From Candidatus Saccharimonadota bacterium (GTDB lineage: Bacteria > Patescibacteriota > Saccharimonadia > Saccharimonadales > Saccharimonadaceae), in assembly GCA_017619315.1 (NCBI GenBank), contig JAFZSN010000003.1, forward strand, positions 56,072 through 120,071: a DNA stretch of 64,000 nt. Direction: 5' to 3'. The notes beneath the pieces were generated by a model. That model was not told the origin of the DNA. It saw only the letters and a list, made by a program, of their open reading frames with translations, and ran no database searches. Positions within the stretch are counted from its first letter, which is position 1; the number at the start of each line of letters is the position of its first letter. A program made the position numbers and the translations under genes. Below, one piece after another: positions 25,422 through 33,014 of the stretch.

Positions 25422-25553
25422 TTATACCAAGTTCGAACGATTATCATCAATTCAAACTGCACTATAAAACCTACCGCTACTTAAATTATACCATACCTAC
25501 ACACGTTTTTTATTTATTGTTCAAACTGATATAATATAGATAAGGAGCTTACA

Positions 25554-25733
25554 ATGGAAGACAGAAAACCAATAATACAAGAGTTAGAAGATGGTCGCAT
25601 TATCAAAGATGAAAATGGGACTTTTACTGAACTTATAGATGGTAAATGGGTAGAACCGATAGCTGATTTTACCGTTGGTGATTTTATAGATGGCAAAAGA
25701 CCGTCTCCAGATAAATTAAGAGGTGCTATTTAG
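25554..25733 (+). CDS. Small acidic protein of the element
   Basis: 59 residues, starting MEDRKPIIQELEDGRIIKDE. AAGGAG lies 6 nt before the ATG, and a good extended -10 (TGATATAAT) lies ~20 nt upstream. Repeated I-x-DG turns (LEDGRII, ELIDGKW, DFIDGK) suggest a small beta-structured protein. Not recognised. It ends 4 nt before the HAD-like gene, so the two form an operon. Confidence 0.6.
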   Translation: MEDRKPIIQELEDGRIIKDENGTFTELIDGKWVEPIADFTVGDFIDGKRPSPDKLRGAI

Positions 25734-25737
25734 TGTA

Positions 25738-26160
25738 ATGGAAAAGATAGACAAAATATATTTCGATATTGATGGAGTATTAAAAGGCACAGCATCACCA
25801 CAAGAAGATATTATTTCTCTTCTTCGCTATTGCCTAGATAACTATACTGGCTCACTTTATTGGCTAACTACACATTGTAAAGGCAACGAAAACCATACTA
25901 ATTTTGCACTCTCAGACACCTTCCCTAAAGAGCTAGTAGATGAGCTTTATCAGTCATTTTTGCCAACAAATTGGGAAGTCCTTAAAACTGATGGAATTGA
26001 TTTAGATAGTGATTTTGTCTGGTTTGACGATAATCTATTCGAAAGCGAAAAGATGGTTTTAGAGAGCCACTATGTATTGGACGGCTTCTTTAGAATGAAC
26101 CCTAAAGACCCTGAAATGGCAAAGAAGGCTCTTCTCTTCCTCAAGAATTTTGAAAAATAG
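25738..26160 (+). CDS. HAD-superfamily-like hydrolase, short
   Basis: 140 residues from ATG 25738; a GTG at 25723 in frame overlaps the upstream gene and is less likely. The N-terminal motif KIYFDIDGVLKG matches HAD motif I (DxDGV). WLTTHCKGNE may be motif II, and VWFDDNLF resembles the acidic motif IV. It has the size of a minimal HAD fold without a cap. The substrate cannot be told. It is cargo of the integrated element. Confidence 0.7.
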   Translation: MEKIDKIYFDIDGVLKGTASPQEDIISLLRYCLDNYTGSLYWLTTHCKGNENHTNFALSDTFPKELVDELYQSFLPTNWEVLKTDGIDLDSDFVWFDDNLFESEKMVLESHYVLDGFFRMNPKDPEMAKKALLFLKNFEK

Positions 26161-26210
26161 ATACAGCCACCACACTTGGTTATACCGTATTATTTTTGGC
26201 TTGCTTATGG

Positions 26211-26216
26211 TATAAT
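26211..26216 (+). promoter_or_regulatory. -10 element for structured leader A
   Basis: TATAAT preceded by TTATGG. The predicted start near 26223 places the whole pseudoknot leader in the transcript. Confidence 0.6.
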
Positions 26217-26240
26217 TATATTGTCTAAATCAAATATAAA

Positions 26241-26360
26241 CCTGTGCTTAGTGCCTGTAAAGGCTCAAGATTGGTTAACTACGAGGCTAGGACACCAATC
26301 CGAAGCACTAGTTAACCACTAGGCGCAGGAAAACGATTTAGACACCGTGATTGGTGTCCT
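26241..26360 (+). ncRNA. Structured pseudoknot leader A
   Basis: P1: 26241-26252 pairs with 26318-26329 (12 bp including two G-U). Inside, a small GCC-TGTAAA-GGC hairpin precedes P2, GGTTAACTA (26273-26281) with TAGTTAACC (26309-26317). The P2 loop segment AGGACACCAATC (26289-26300) is perfectly complementary over 12 bp to GATTGGTGTCCT (26349-26360) downstream, forming a pseudoknot 15 nt before the ribosome site of the next gene. The same architecture occurs at 31146-31255. It may be a riboswitch-like or protein-responsive leader. Confidence 0.7.
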
Positions 26361-26388
26361 ATTTCGTTTTAAGACAAAGGAGTAATTG

Positions 26389-26829
26389 ATGTCCAAATAC
26401 GAGCCTATGCATATAAAAATACTCAGAGATGAGAACTCGGTTGCACCAGCAAAAGAATGGATTTTTAATTACTCGGATAATATCGTTTTTAAATCTATAT
26501 TAGACTTTAATAATTTATTCAATTGGGTTGACAAACAAAAGCTAACTAGATTAGCTGACCATATGTATGGCATACAAACAAAGCCAGTAGCCTGTGCTGT
26601 TCCAGAATTTATAGATACCGATGATTTAGAGGTTTTGGGCGAATGTATAATGGGATATCATAATACATTCTCTCAAGTCTCTAAGAATATACACAGCAAA
26701 ATTGATTGGTCGTATGCACAAAAAAATCACCGTGTAAAAGATGCAGATATGGCTTATTATCTGTCAAGCAAAGCAATTTCCGATAATTTAGAAATCATAA
26801 CCAGTTGGTTGGAGATTTTGCAGATATGA
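26389..26829 (+). CDS. Element cargo protein, unknown
   Basis: 146 residues from ATG 26389 with AAAGGAG 6 nt upstream. Soluble, alpha/beta mix, no recognised motif (MSKYEPMHIKILRDENSVAPAKEW at the N-terminus). It follows structured leader A and overlaps the next gene by 4 nt (ATGA), so it is the first gene of a leader-controlled operon 26389-28309. Confidence 0.72.
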   Translation: MSKYEPMHIKILRDENSVAPAKEWIFNYSDNIVFKSILDFNNLFNWVDKQKLTRLADHMYGIQTKPVACAVPEFIDTDDLEVLGECIMGYHNTFSQVSKNIHSKIDWSYAQKNHRVKDADMAYYLSSKAISDNLEIITSWLEILQI

Positions 26830-27533
26830 ACCAAAACGAGAAATCTGAAGCTCAATTAAGGAATGAAGAAGCCGTCCGTAAAATTATGGCTGAGCGAGGA
26901 TATGACCGAGCTTCGATAAAAAAGAAAAAACGCAACAAGAAACCCCTTATACTGTCTAGTGCCATTGTCCTACTCTCAGTCATTACCGTTGCGGTTATTT
27001 TTGTAGTAATAAATAAAAAAGACGATTACGAAAATAATAACAATGTAAATGCCACCTATTCCACAGAAGAGACCAATAAGGGTAATGATGAAATAAATAG
27101 TCAAACACCATCAGAAGAGCCAGAAGATGCCACTATGACAAATGATGGCGCTGATAATCAATATACTCCTTCTGCTAGCGATGGCTATGAAGACCGTAAT
27201 GTTTATTATTCACATACAGATAGCGATGGAACTCAACATTATACAGACGGTTCTACCTTTAATCCTCATCATTGTGATGCCCTTTATGAAAAATATAATA
27301 ATAAAAAGAACGAGGCAGAGACTTTACGTATTGCGTGGGAAAATGCTTATAAAAACCAAGCCTCTTTTTCTGAATTGTATGAAAGGGCTGGCAAAAATAT
27401 GGAGCTTGCCAAAAAAATGATGGAAGAAGAACGAGTAGCCATAGAAGATGCTCAGAAAGCCTATGAAAAAGCATTGTCAGAAGCAAATGCAATCTATGAT
27501 AACGAGATATTACCGTGTAGGAAAGAAATGTAA
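26826..27533 (+). CDS. Single-pass membrane protein with C-terminal coiled coil (cargo)
   Basis: 235 residues from ATG 26826 (ATGA overlap with the previous stop). A basic cytoplasmic head (IKKKKRNKK) is followed by one membrane helix near residues 45-65 (LSSAIVLLSVITVAVIFVVI), then a Ser/Thr/Asn/Asp-rich linker and a long helical coiled region (YNNKKNEAETLRIAWENAYKNQASF...) outside the membrane. Function unknown. It could be an entry-exclusion or surface protein of the element. Confidence 0.75.
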   Translation: MNQNEKSEAQLRNEEAVRKIMAERGYDRASIKKKKRNKKPLILSSAIVLLSVITVAVIFVVINKKDDYENNNNVNATYSTEETNKGNDEINSQTPSEEPEDATMTNDGADNQYTPSASDGYEDRNVYYSHTDSDGTQHYTDGSTFNPHHCDALYEKYNNKKNEAETLRIAWENAYKNQASFSELYERAGKNMELAKKMMEEERVAIEDAQKAYEKALSEANAIYDNEILPCRKEM

Positions 27534-27544
27534 TAGGAGCAAAA

Positions 27545-28309
27545 ATGAAATTAAAGTTAGAGGAAAAAGATAACAAAACAATCGTAGGCTTATTTCCAGG
27601 CATTCTTGATGAAGTCAGAAATAATATTAGAGATATCAGAGGAGTAAATGCAGGTATAATAGCCCCAAACGAAGACGAACAAAAAGTTATCATCGCTAAT
27701 GAAAAATACGCAAAGCTGATGGAAGATGTCTTGTGGTTTGGAGAAGATGCTCTAGCTATTCTGCAAAATAGTAGAAGCGAAATTACCGATGCATCTGCAA
27801 TACTATATGTCATCAAAGGTTTTACTATATATGCCAACAATCGTTTTAAAGAGCTAGATAGAGTTAGGAAAAAAATTGCTGGAGAACAATTTTATTATTA
27901 TGACGATGACGGACAGACAGTTATAATGGGGCTTAATACTAAAACAGATGATGATGACAAAATAGAAGATTTGTCCTACACATATAATAGGCTTTATAGT
28001 CAAAAGGATTTAAACGCAGATATAGGAAAAACTACTGCAAACAATAACAAAGCTACGAATTGGATACTCCAAATGATAAAAGAAAAAAGAGTAGAAAAAC
28101 TTTCAGACCGAAATCGTGAGAAATTTCTTGATTTAGTAGCAAATGCAGATTTGATAAACAGGGGTTTTGATATGATGAACTCGCTGAGAAAAAAGAGCCT
28201 AAATAAAGAGCAATACAAAATCTGCCAATGTTTATTTATAAATTTCAACTCTTTCTTAGAACGAACCTATATGGATTGCTGGGCATTTAAAGTTGATAAT
28301 AACCTTTAA
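27545..28309 (+). CDS. Element cargo protein, unknown
   Basis: 254 residues, soluble, charged, mostly helical. No recognised domain (MKLKLEEKDNKTIVGLFPGILDEVRNNIRD at the N-terminus; two Cys near the C-terminus). AGGAG precedes the ATG at 27545 and the spacing to the previous gene is 11 nt, so it is the third gene of the leader-A operon. Confidence 0.7.
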   Translation: MKLKLEEKDNKTIVGLFPGILDEVRNNIRDIRGVNAGIIAPNEDEQKVIIANEKYAKLMEDVLWFGEDALAILQNSRSEITDASAILYVIKGFTIYANNRFKELDRVRKKIAGEQFYYYDDDGQTVIMGLNTKTDDDDKIEDLSYTYNRLYSQKDLNADIGKTTANNNKATNWILQMIKEKRVEKLSDRNREKFLDLVANADLINRGFDMMNSLRKKSLNKEQYKICQCLFINFNSFLERTYMDCWAFKVDNNL

Positions 28310-28381
28310 CAATATATGCTTTATTTCGCATTTTAAGGCACTTCTCAGCCGTCTTAAACACAGAATGGTATAATTGTAATA

Positions 28382-29185
28382 GTGAACGAAAATAATCTAG
28401 ACAAATCAAAGTTCTTACACGATACTTTTTTGTCTATGAAACTAAATACTGCAGTTTCAGAAATGCTCAATTTGGATATTCAAGCCAAAAAAGCCGTATC
28501 CAAATTAGTATTATTTGTCGGCACTGAAAAATTAAATAAGATTTATGTCTTCACAGTAAGGACACTTGAAATTTTATATGAAGAAAATCCTGTTTTATCG
28601 AGCACAGTTGCTCGTCCTATTTGGGAAACTATAAAAATTCTTGATGACAATTTCGATAGTGCCGTTGGTCTTGTTGAACATCAGAAACACATAAATGAAC
28701 TAAAACGAATTTGGATATTGGAAAAACGGAAAAACGATATAGTAGAGTTAAGCTCAAAAGAGTTAAAGTTTCTAGAAAAGATTAATGACGAAATCAAGAA
28801 CGTTCAAAAACAACTCGATGAAAAATTCGAAAAACGAGACAAATTCGTCATTGACCGAGATAAGTTATATTTCAAATTGGAACGACACAATGATTATGCA
28901 CTCTATATTAATGGGCATTTTCTTATAAAGCCACGTGGAGGTATGGGTGAAAGGATAATAGATGAAGGTTTGAAAAAACCAAATAAAAAAATAGCACTAC
29001 CCATTGCGAAAACCAGCAAAACGGTAGTAAGTATCATAAATGATATGAAATTTGATGCTAAATTGCGCAAACTATTCTTCCCTTTAATTAGAGAACACGA
29101 AATCATTTTGCGCCCAGAGATATTTGGCAAAGATATTATCAATGAGCAAATTGACATAAGTGGTTTAGAAGACTGGCTAAAATAA
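28382..29185 (+). CDS. Element cargo protein with coiled coil, unknown
   Basis: 267 residues from GTG 28382, with TATAAT 5 nt upstream, so probably leaderless and separately transcribed. Helical throughout, with a central heptad-like region (LEKINDEIKNVQKQLDEKFEKRDKF) and a C-terminal alpha/beta part. No enzyme motif recognised. In small elements this position often holds defence or superinfection genes, but nothing in the sequence proves it. Confidence 0.68.
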   Translation: MNENNLDKSKFLHDTFLSMKLNTAVSEMLNLDIQAKKAVSKLVLFVGTEKLNKIYVFTVRTLEILYEENPVLSSTVARPIWETIKILDDNFDSAVGLVEHQKHINELKRIWILEKRKNDIVELSSKELKFLEKINDEIKNVQKQLDEKFEKRDKFVIDRDKLYFKLERHNDYALYINGHFLIKPRGGMGERIIDEGLKKPNKKIALPIAKTSKTVVSIINDMKFDAKLRKLFFPLIREHEIILRPEIFGKDIINEQIDISGLEDWLK

Positions 29186-29285
29186 TAAAATTATACGACT
29201 TCTATACGATATCCATACGTTAACAGCGACTTCCTTTTTGATATGTCATATAACAGAGACATATTAACTTTAAAAGGAGCAACGA

Positions 29286-29453
29286 ATGCAAATTCCGCCA
29301 GCCAGAATAGAGCAGTTGAAAAGTCTATATAAGACTGCTTTTGGCTATGAGCTGACGGACGAAGAAGCACAAACTCAAGGTCTCGCAATTATGAGGCAGG
29401 TAGCTATTCGACATTTTGATATTCTTGCTCAGAAAGGAGACACAAATGGATAA
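29286..29453 (+). CDS. Small helical protein upstream of the element ATPase
   Basis: 55 residues (MQIPPARIEQLKSLYKTAFG...). An AAAAGGAG site precedes the ATG, and the stop overlaps the next gene's start region by 8 nt. The pattern IEQLKSLYKTAFGYELTDEEAQTQG resembles small helical proteins often encoded in plasmids and integrative elements; function unknown. Confidence 0.65.
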   Translation: MQIPPARIEQLKSLYKTAFGYELTDEEAQTQGLAIMRQVAIRHFDILAQKGDTNG

Positions 29454-30681
29454 GCCATTTAAGGAAATTTGTCTTGATGATGTTGGTAAAGTCTTAGACT
29501 TAACAATAAAATCAGACAACTACAACAAGCGAATTTTATTCCTTGCGATGCTATCAGCATTTACAGACGATTATCAAATTAACATTACATTAAATGCGCC
29601 GTCATCTGCTGGAAAAACATATTTAACCAACGAAATAGCAAAACTATTTCCGCAAGAAGATATGATGATTTATTCAAAAATCACACCGACAGCATTCTAC
29701 TATAGTAGTGATGCAAAATATGATAAAGAACGAAAAGCTAGAGTGTTAGATTTAGAACGTAAAATATTAATATTCCAAGAACAGCCCAATGCAAAGGTTC
29801 AGGAAAATTTACGCCCAATTTTATCTCACGATAGAAAAGAATGTAAATTCAGTTTAACAAACAGAAATAAAGAAGGCGCACATAGGGCGGAAGACGTAAT
29901 CATAAAAGGTTATCCCTCTACTGTTTTCTGCTCGGCAAATTTATTAATGGACGAGCAAGAAAGCACAAGAACAATAATGTTATCACCAGAAATAAATGAT
30001 GAAAAAATTTGTTCAGCGAAAGAGTTAATTGCGAAACAGGAAGCCGACCCATCATATTATCAACGAGAAATCGAGACAAATGCAGACAGAAACTCATTGA
30101 AAAATCGTATTGTAGCTATCAGAGATTTAAAAATAAAAACAATTAATCTCTCCAATTCCGAAGAAGTTTTAAAGCGTTTTAATGAGATATCTGGAAAGCC
30201 ACAGGCTCGACATTCTAGGGATTTTAAACATTTTATAAACTTAATTAAAATAATAGCGATGTTAAATGTCTGGTATCGACAAGATGAGAACGGCAAATAC
30301 TATGCAAATCAACAAGACGTAAATGAAGCCATTAGTCTCTGGAAAAATATATCTAGAACACAATGTTTGGGATTACCGCCGTATGTAGTTGATATTTATT
30401 ACGATGTTATCCTGCCGTTATTTCAGCAAAAGAAACAAATTAAAGAAATGGGCAGAAGAATGTCCTACAACAAAGAAGAGCTAGCACTAAGTGATTTGGG
30501 TTTAACTACTCAAGAAATCACTAAATATCATATGACGACAAAAAGGAGTTTTTTGGACAGTTGGAAAATGAAGAATTTGCTAAATAAACTAGAAGCAACA
30601 GGACTTATAAAAACCATCAGCAACCCCACCGACAAAAGGCAAAAATTAATAATACCATTGGAAGGAGTAGAAAATGTATAA
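29446..30681 (+). CDS. P-loop ATPase / putative replication or helicase-type protein of the element
   Basis: 411 residues from ATG 29446 (AAAGGAG upstream). An N-terminal AAA+-like ATPase core carries Walker A APSSAGKTYLTNEI at about residue 45-58. A Walker-B-like segment KILIFQEQPNAK, a sensor-like STVFCSANLL and a candidate Arg finger QESTRTIM follow. The C-terminal ~80 residues look like a winged helix (LNKLEATGLIKTISNPTDKRQ). The layout fits mobile-element replication helicases or loaders. No primase domain is present. It overlaps the next gene by 8 nt. Confidence 0.7.
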   Translation: MDKPFKEICLDDVGKVLDLTIKSDNYNKRILFLAMLSAFTDDYQINITLNAPSSAGKTYLTNEIAKLFPQEDMMIYSKITPTAFYYSSDAKYDKERKARVLDLERKILIFQEQPNAKVQENLRPILSHDRKECKFSLTNRNKEGAHRAEDVIIKGYPSTVFCSANLLMDEQESTRTIMLSPEINDEKICSAKELIAKQEADPSYYQREIETNADRNSLKNRIVAIRDLKIKTINLSNSEEVLKRFNEISGKPQARHSRDFKHFINLIKIIAMLNVWYRQDENGKYYANQQDVNEAISLWKNISRTQCLGLPPYVVDIYYDVILPLFQQKKQIKEMGRRMSYNKEELALSDLGLTTQEITKYHMTTKRSFLDSWKMKNLLNKLEATGLIKTISNPTDKRQKLIIPLEGVENV

Positions 30682-31087
30682 AAACGGCGAGAAAACGGCG
30701 GAGCATATGCGAGAAATAGGCAAGAATACGCAATTCTCCAGTCAAAATCAACCACGAAACAATGGGCGTAAAAAGAAGCTATGTAATGTCATAGAAGAAA
30801 TACCAGCGAATGCCCAGATGCTTGTATATGGCAGATTATGGCAAGCCCTAAAATGCAATAGTAAGAAGGAGGCTATGGAATTATTGAAAGAAGAAGCGGA
30901 GGGGTTAGGCGAATATGGATTTGTTTTACAAGTTGCTATTGAGACATTGTCTAGCAAAAATGGCTGGAGTGCATTGATGGACATATTTGATAGATTATTT
31001 GGCAAAGCCCCATTCATAATTGCTACTGAAGAAATAAAAGAAGACGATTATTCTTCAAAAATCATTCGTGGATTTTGCCTACCATAA
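30674..31087 (+). CDS. DUF5681-like small protein of the element
   Basis: 137 residues. The N-terminal motif FSSQNQPRNNGRKKK resembles the F-x-x-G-x-x-x-N-x-GRxKG signature of DUF5681 proteins common in prophages and integrative elements (sometimes linked to terminase small subunits). The remainder is helical. It is translationally coupled to the ATPase gene. Confidence 0.55.
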   Translation: MYKNGEKTAEHMREIGKNTQFSSQNQPRNNGRKKKLCNVIEEIPANAQMLVYGRLWQALKCNSKKEAMELLKEEAEGLGEYGFVLQVAIETLSSKNGWSALMDIFDRLFGKAPFIIATEEIKEDDYSSKIIRGFCLP

Positions 31088-31134
31088 TTAAATAAAAAAT
31101 AGGTGTAGGTATTTTAAAAATAAGGATTATGTTG

Positions 31135-31140
31135 TATAAT
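31135..31140 (+). promoter_or_regulatory. -10 element for leader B and the recombinase
   Basis: TATAAT; the predicted transcription start at about 31147 coincides with the first base of helix P1 of leader B. Confidence 0.65.
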
Positions 31141-31145
31141 TAAAT

Positions 31146-31255
31146 TGCTACATCAATTCGTTAAACCGCAAGAGAATATTTATTTCTCGGCAGGATAGGT
31201 AGCCTCATTCGAGAAATCTCTTGCGAGATGGATTGATGTAGCAGGGGCTACCTAT
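31146..31255 (+). ncRNA. Structured pseudoknot leader B upstream of the recombinase
   Basis: P1: TGCTACATCAAT (31146-31157) with ATTGATGTAGCA (31232-31243), 12 bp. P2: CGCAAGAGA (31167-31175) with TCTCTTGCG (31217-31225). P3: ATTTCTCG (31182-31189) with CGAGAAAT (31210-31217, last base shared with P2). The apical loop ATAGGTAGCC (31195-31204) pairs over 10 bp with GGCTACCTAT (31246-31255), a pseudoknot 6 nt before the SD. Same layout as leader A despite unrelated primary sequence, so covariation supports the fold. It likely controls recombinase translation. Confidence 0.72.
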
Positions 31256-31271
31256 TTTGTGAAAGGAGAGT

Positions 31272-32960
31272 ATGAAGAGCGCAAATACGAAGAACACACA
31301 ACTAAGATACATCGCCTATATGCGCAAATCTACTGAAGGCGATGAACGTCAGGCGCTTTCTTTAGGCAAACAAGAAGATGCAATTAAAGAAGCTTTTCCT
31401 GGTTTAAACATTATTGATTGGGTAAAAGAAAGTAGAAGTGCTTTTGAGGCAGAAAACAGACCAGCATTTGATAATGTCTTAGAGCGAATAAAAAATGGCG
31501 AAGCCGATGGAATTGTCGCTTGGAAAAGTAATAGGCTTTCGAGAAATGCATTTGATGCTGGCAAAGTAGTTCATTACATCAATATTGGCATAATAAAGGA
31601 TTTAAAGTTTGCTAGAGAGAATTTCGAAAACACCCCAGATGGAATAAAAAACTTACAATATGCTTTAGCCGACAGTAGGTATTACTCAGCTAGTCTTGCC
31701 ATAGATGTCAGAGAAGGCAATGACAGAAAGCGTAAACTAGGTTGGTTGCCACAAGCAAGTTTCAGTGGTTATAAAGATGATTTAAATCCTCTAAGATATG
31801 AAGATGGGCAACCAGAAAAAATAACCGCAGTAGATGAGGAAAGATTTTATTTATTGCAAAAAGCTTGGAAATTGTTTTTAACTGGCGAATATAGCGTTCC
31901 TGCCATATTAGAAATTCTTAATAAACAATGGGGGTATAGAACGAGAAAAACACCCAATGGTGGTGGTAAACCATTGAGCAGACAAGCCCTGTATAAAATT
32001 TTTACCAACGTTCGCTATGCTGGCAAAATCCCAGACCCAATTACTGGTGAATTATTAAATGGTTCGTATCAGCCAATGGTTTCTGTCGAAGAATATAATC
32101 TTACCCAACGTTTATTAGAAAGAAGGGGCAAGCCTCGTATCTCTGAAAAGAAAAGTTTTATCTATAAAGGCATCGCTATATGTGGTGAATGTGGCTGTAG
32201 CATAACCGCAGAAGAGCATACCAAGAAGAGTGGTCGAAAATATGTTTATTATCACTGCACACATAAGAAAAAAGACCATAAATGTAAACAACCAAGTATT
32301 GAAGAAAAAGAGCTAACCAGCCAATTAGAGGAAATCTTTAATGGTTTAACTATCCGTAAAGAATTTGAAGAATGGGGGCTAGAAACTATCCGTGAGATGA
32401 ATGACGAAGAGAGTAATGATAGAGAAGCCTTACTTGCATCTCAAACAAAAGCTATTAAAGATACTGAGGCTAAGGCTAATAAACTTTTAGATTGTCTTCT
32501 TAACGGAATAATCACAGAAGAAGAATATACATCGAAATCAGAGACTATCAAAGCAGAACTAAAACAGCTAAAGATTGAGCAAGGACAGACATTAGAGAAT
32601 GGCAATGACTGGCGAGAAACAATGCGTAGAACACTCAACGTGCTGTTTAATGGGCGAGATAAGTTCGAAAATGGAGATGTTTTCGCTAAACGTGAAGTCT
32701 TACAAAGTTTAGGTTCGAACACTATCTTAAAAGACGGAAAAATAAGCATTAACACCTATAAATGGCTTGAACCAATTAAAAACGAATATAAAAATCTAGA
32801 AAGTCAATTCCTAGAAGGTTCGAACTCCGATTTACAGATAAAAAACGCCTCAAATGAGGCAGTTCGTCAACAATGGCGGAGGGTGGGAGATTCGAACTCC
32901 CGCTCCAGATCACTCCAGACTAACGATTTAGCAAACCGTCCCCTTCAGCCACTTGGGTAA
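31272..32960 (+). CDS. Large serine recombinase / integrase
   Basis: 562 residues. N-terminal resolvase domain with catalytic Ser at residue 20 (YMRKSTEGDERQALS) and the Arg motif AWKSNRLSRN. A recombinase domain follows (RYAGKIPDPITGELL), then a zinc ribbon (AICGECGCSITAEE...YYHCTHKKKDHKCKQP) and a coiled coil (about 375-445). Catalyses integration and excision at the 21-bp tRNA-Ser repeat. The last 28 residues are encoded by antisense tRNA-Ser sequence; on excision the frame would continue into the left end of the element (see findings). AAAGGAG precedes the ATG, and expression is under structured leader B. Confidence 0.93.
   Translation: MKSANTKNTQLRYIAYMRKSTEGDERQALSLGKQEDAIKEAFPGLNIIDWVKESRSAFEAENRPAFDNVLERIKNGEADGIVAWKSNRLSRNAFDAGKVVHYINIGIIKDLKFARENFENTPDGIKNLQYALADSRYYSASLAIDVREGNDRKRKLGWLPQASFSGYKDDLNPLRYEDGQPEKITAVDEERFYLLQKAWKLFLTGEYSVPAILEILNKQWGYRTRKTPNGGGKPLSRQALYKIFTNVRYAGKIPDPITGELLNGSYQPMVSVEEYNLTQRLLERRGKPRISEKKSFIYKGIAICGECGCSITAEEHTKKSGRKYVYYHCTHKKKDHKCKQPSIEEKELTSQLEEIFNGLTIRKEFEEWGLETIREMNDEESNDREALLASQTKAIKDTEAKANKLLDCLLNGIITEEEYTSKSETIKAELKQLKIEQGQTLENGNDWRETMRRTLNVLFNGRDKFENGDVFAKREVLQSLGSNTILKDGKISINTYKWLEPIKNEYKNLESQFLEGSNSDLQIKNASNEAVRQQWRRVGDSNSRSRSLQTNDLANRPLQPLG
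32874..32894. repeat. att site, right copy (3' end of intact tRNA-Ser)
   Basis: The 21-bp repeat partner of 25345-25365, lying inside both the tRNA-Ser gene (minus) and the recombinase reading frame (plus). Confidence 0.9.
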
Positions 32961-32966
32961 CCCTCC
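32874..32966 (-). tRNA. tRNA-Ser (anticodon GCT)
   Basis: 93 nt including an encoded CCA. Acceptor stem GGAGGGT / ACCCTCC with discriminator G. Anticodon arm ACGGT-TTGCTAA-ATCGT gives GCT (reads AGC/AGU). A long class II variable arm is followed by the T arm GGGAG-TTCGAAT-CTCCC. A TAGAAT -10 lies just upstream (32981-32976, minus). Its 3' part serves as attachment site for the element on its downstream side. Confidence 0.97.
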
Positions 32967-33014
32967 ATTCACACTATTCTACCACATTTTATGCATTTAT
33001 GATACAATGAAATC

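Larger units (their letters stand above)
25136..25553. other. Non-coding gap: left chromosomal flank, left end of the integrated element
   Basis: No convincing gene. It holds the pilin promoter at the left, a large nested inverted repeat (25215-25346), a 21-bp duplicate of the tRNA-Ser 3' end (25345-25365), a second partial 12-bp copy (25410-25421), and an extended -10 promoter (TGATATAAT, 25527-25535) for the first element gene. In the circular form of the element this gap would encode the alternative recombinase C-terminus. Confidence 0.8.
25345..32894. mobile_element. tRNA-Ser-integrated element with a large serine recombinase (~7.5 kb)
   Basis: Bounded by a 21-bp direct repeat (25345-25365 and 32874-32894) equal to the 3' end of tRNA-Ser including CCA. 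The intact tRNA is at the right end and the duplicate 3' fragment at the left, the usual signature of integration into a tRNA gene. The interior is clearly more AT-rich than the flanks. Genes: 59-residue protein, HAD-like protein, unknown cargo (26389-29185), small protein, P-loop ATPase, DUF5681-like protein and recombinase. No relaxase, T4SS or virion genes, so it is probably a small integrative or satellite element. Confidence 0.87.

Noticed and set aside
25400-25440. A second tRNA gene at the left end (GTTCGAAC and an acceptor-like CACCCTCCGCCA in reverse)
   Set aside because: The spacing between the T-loop-like and acceptor-like parts does not fit a tRNA and no other arms are found; treated as a partial copy of the tRNA end.
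26780-26830. UGA recoding as in SR1/Gracilibacteria
   Set aside because: UGA serves as a stop with correctly overlapping downstream starts (for example the ATGA at 26826-26829 and at 57111-57114), so the standard code fits.
32870-32960. The GDSNSRSRS-type segment as a conserved protein domain
   Set aside because: It is the translated antisense of a tRNA-Ser 3' half, a known annotation artefact; here it is genuinely in the recombinase frame but not a domain.
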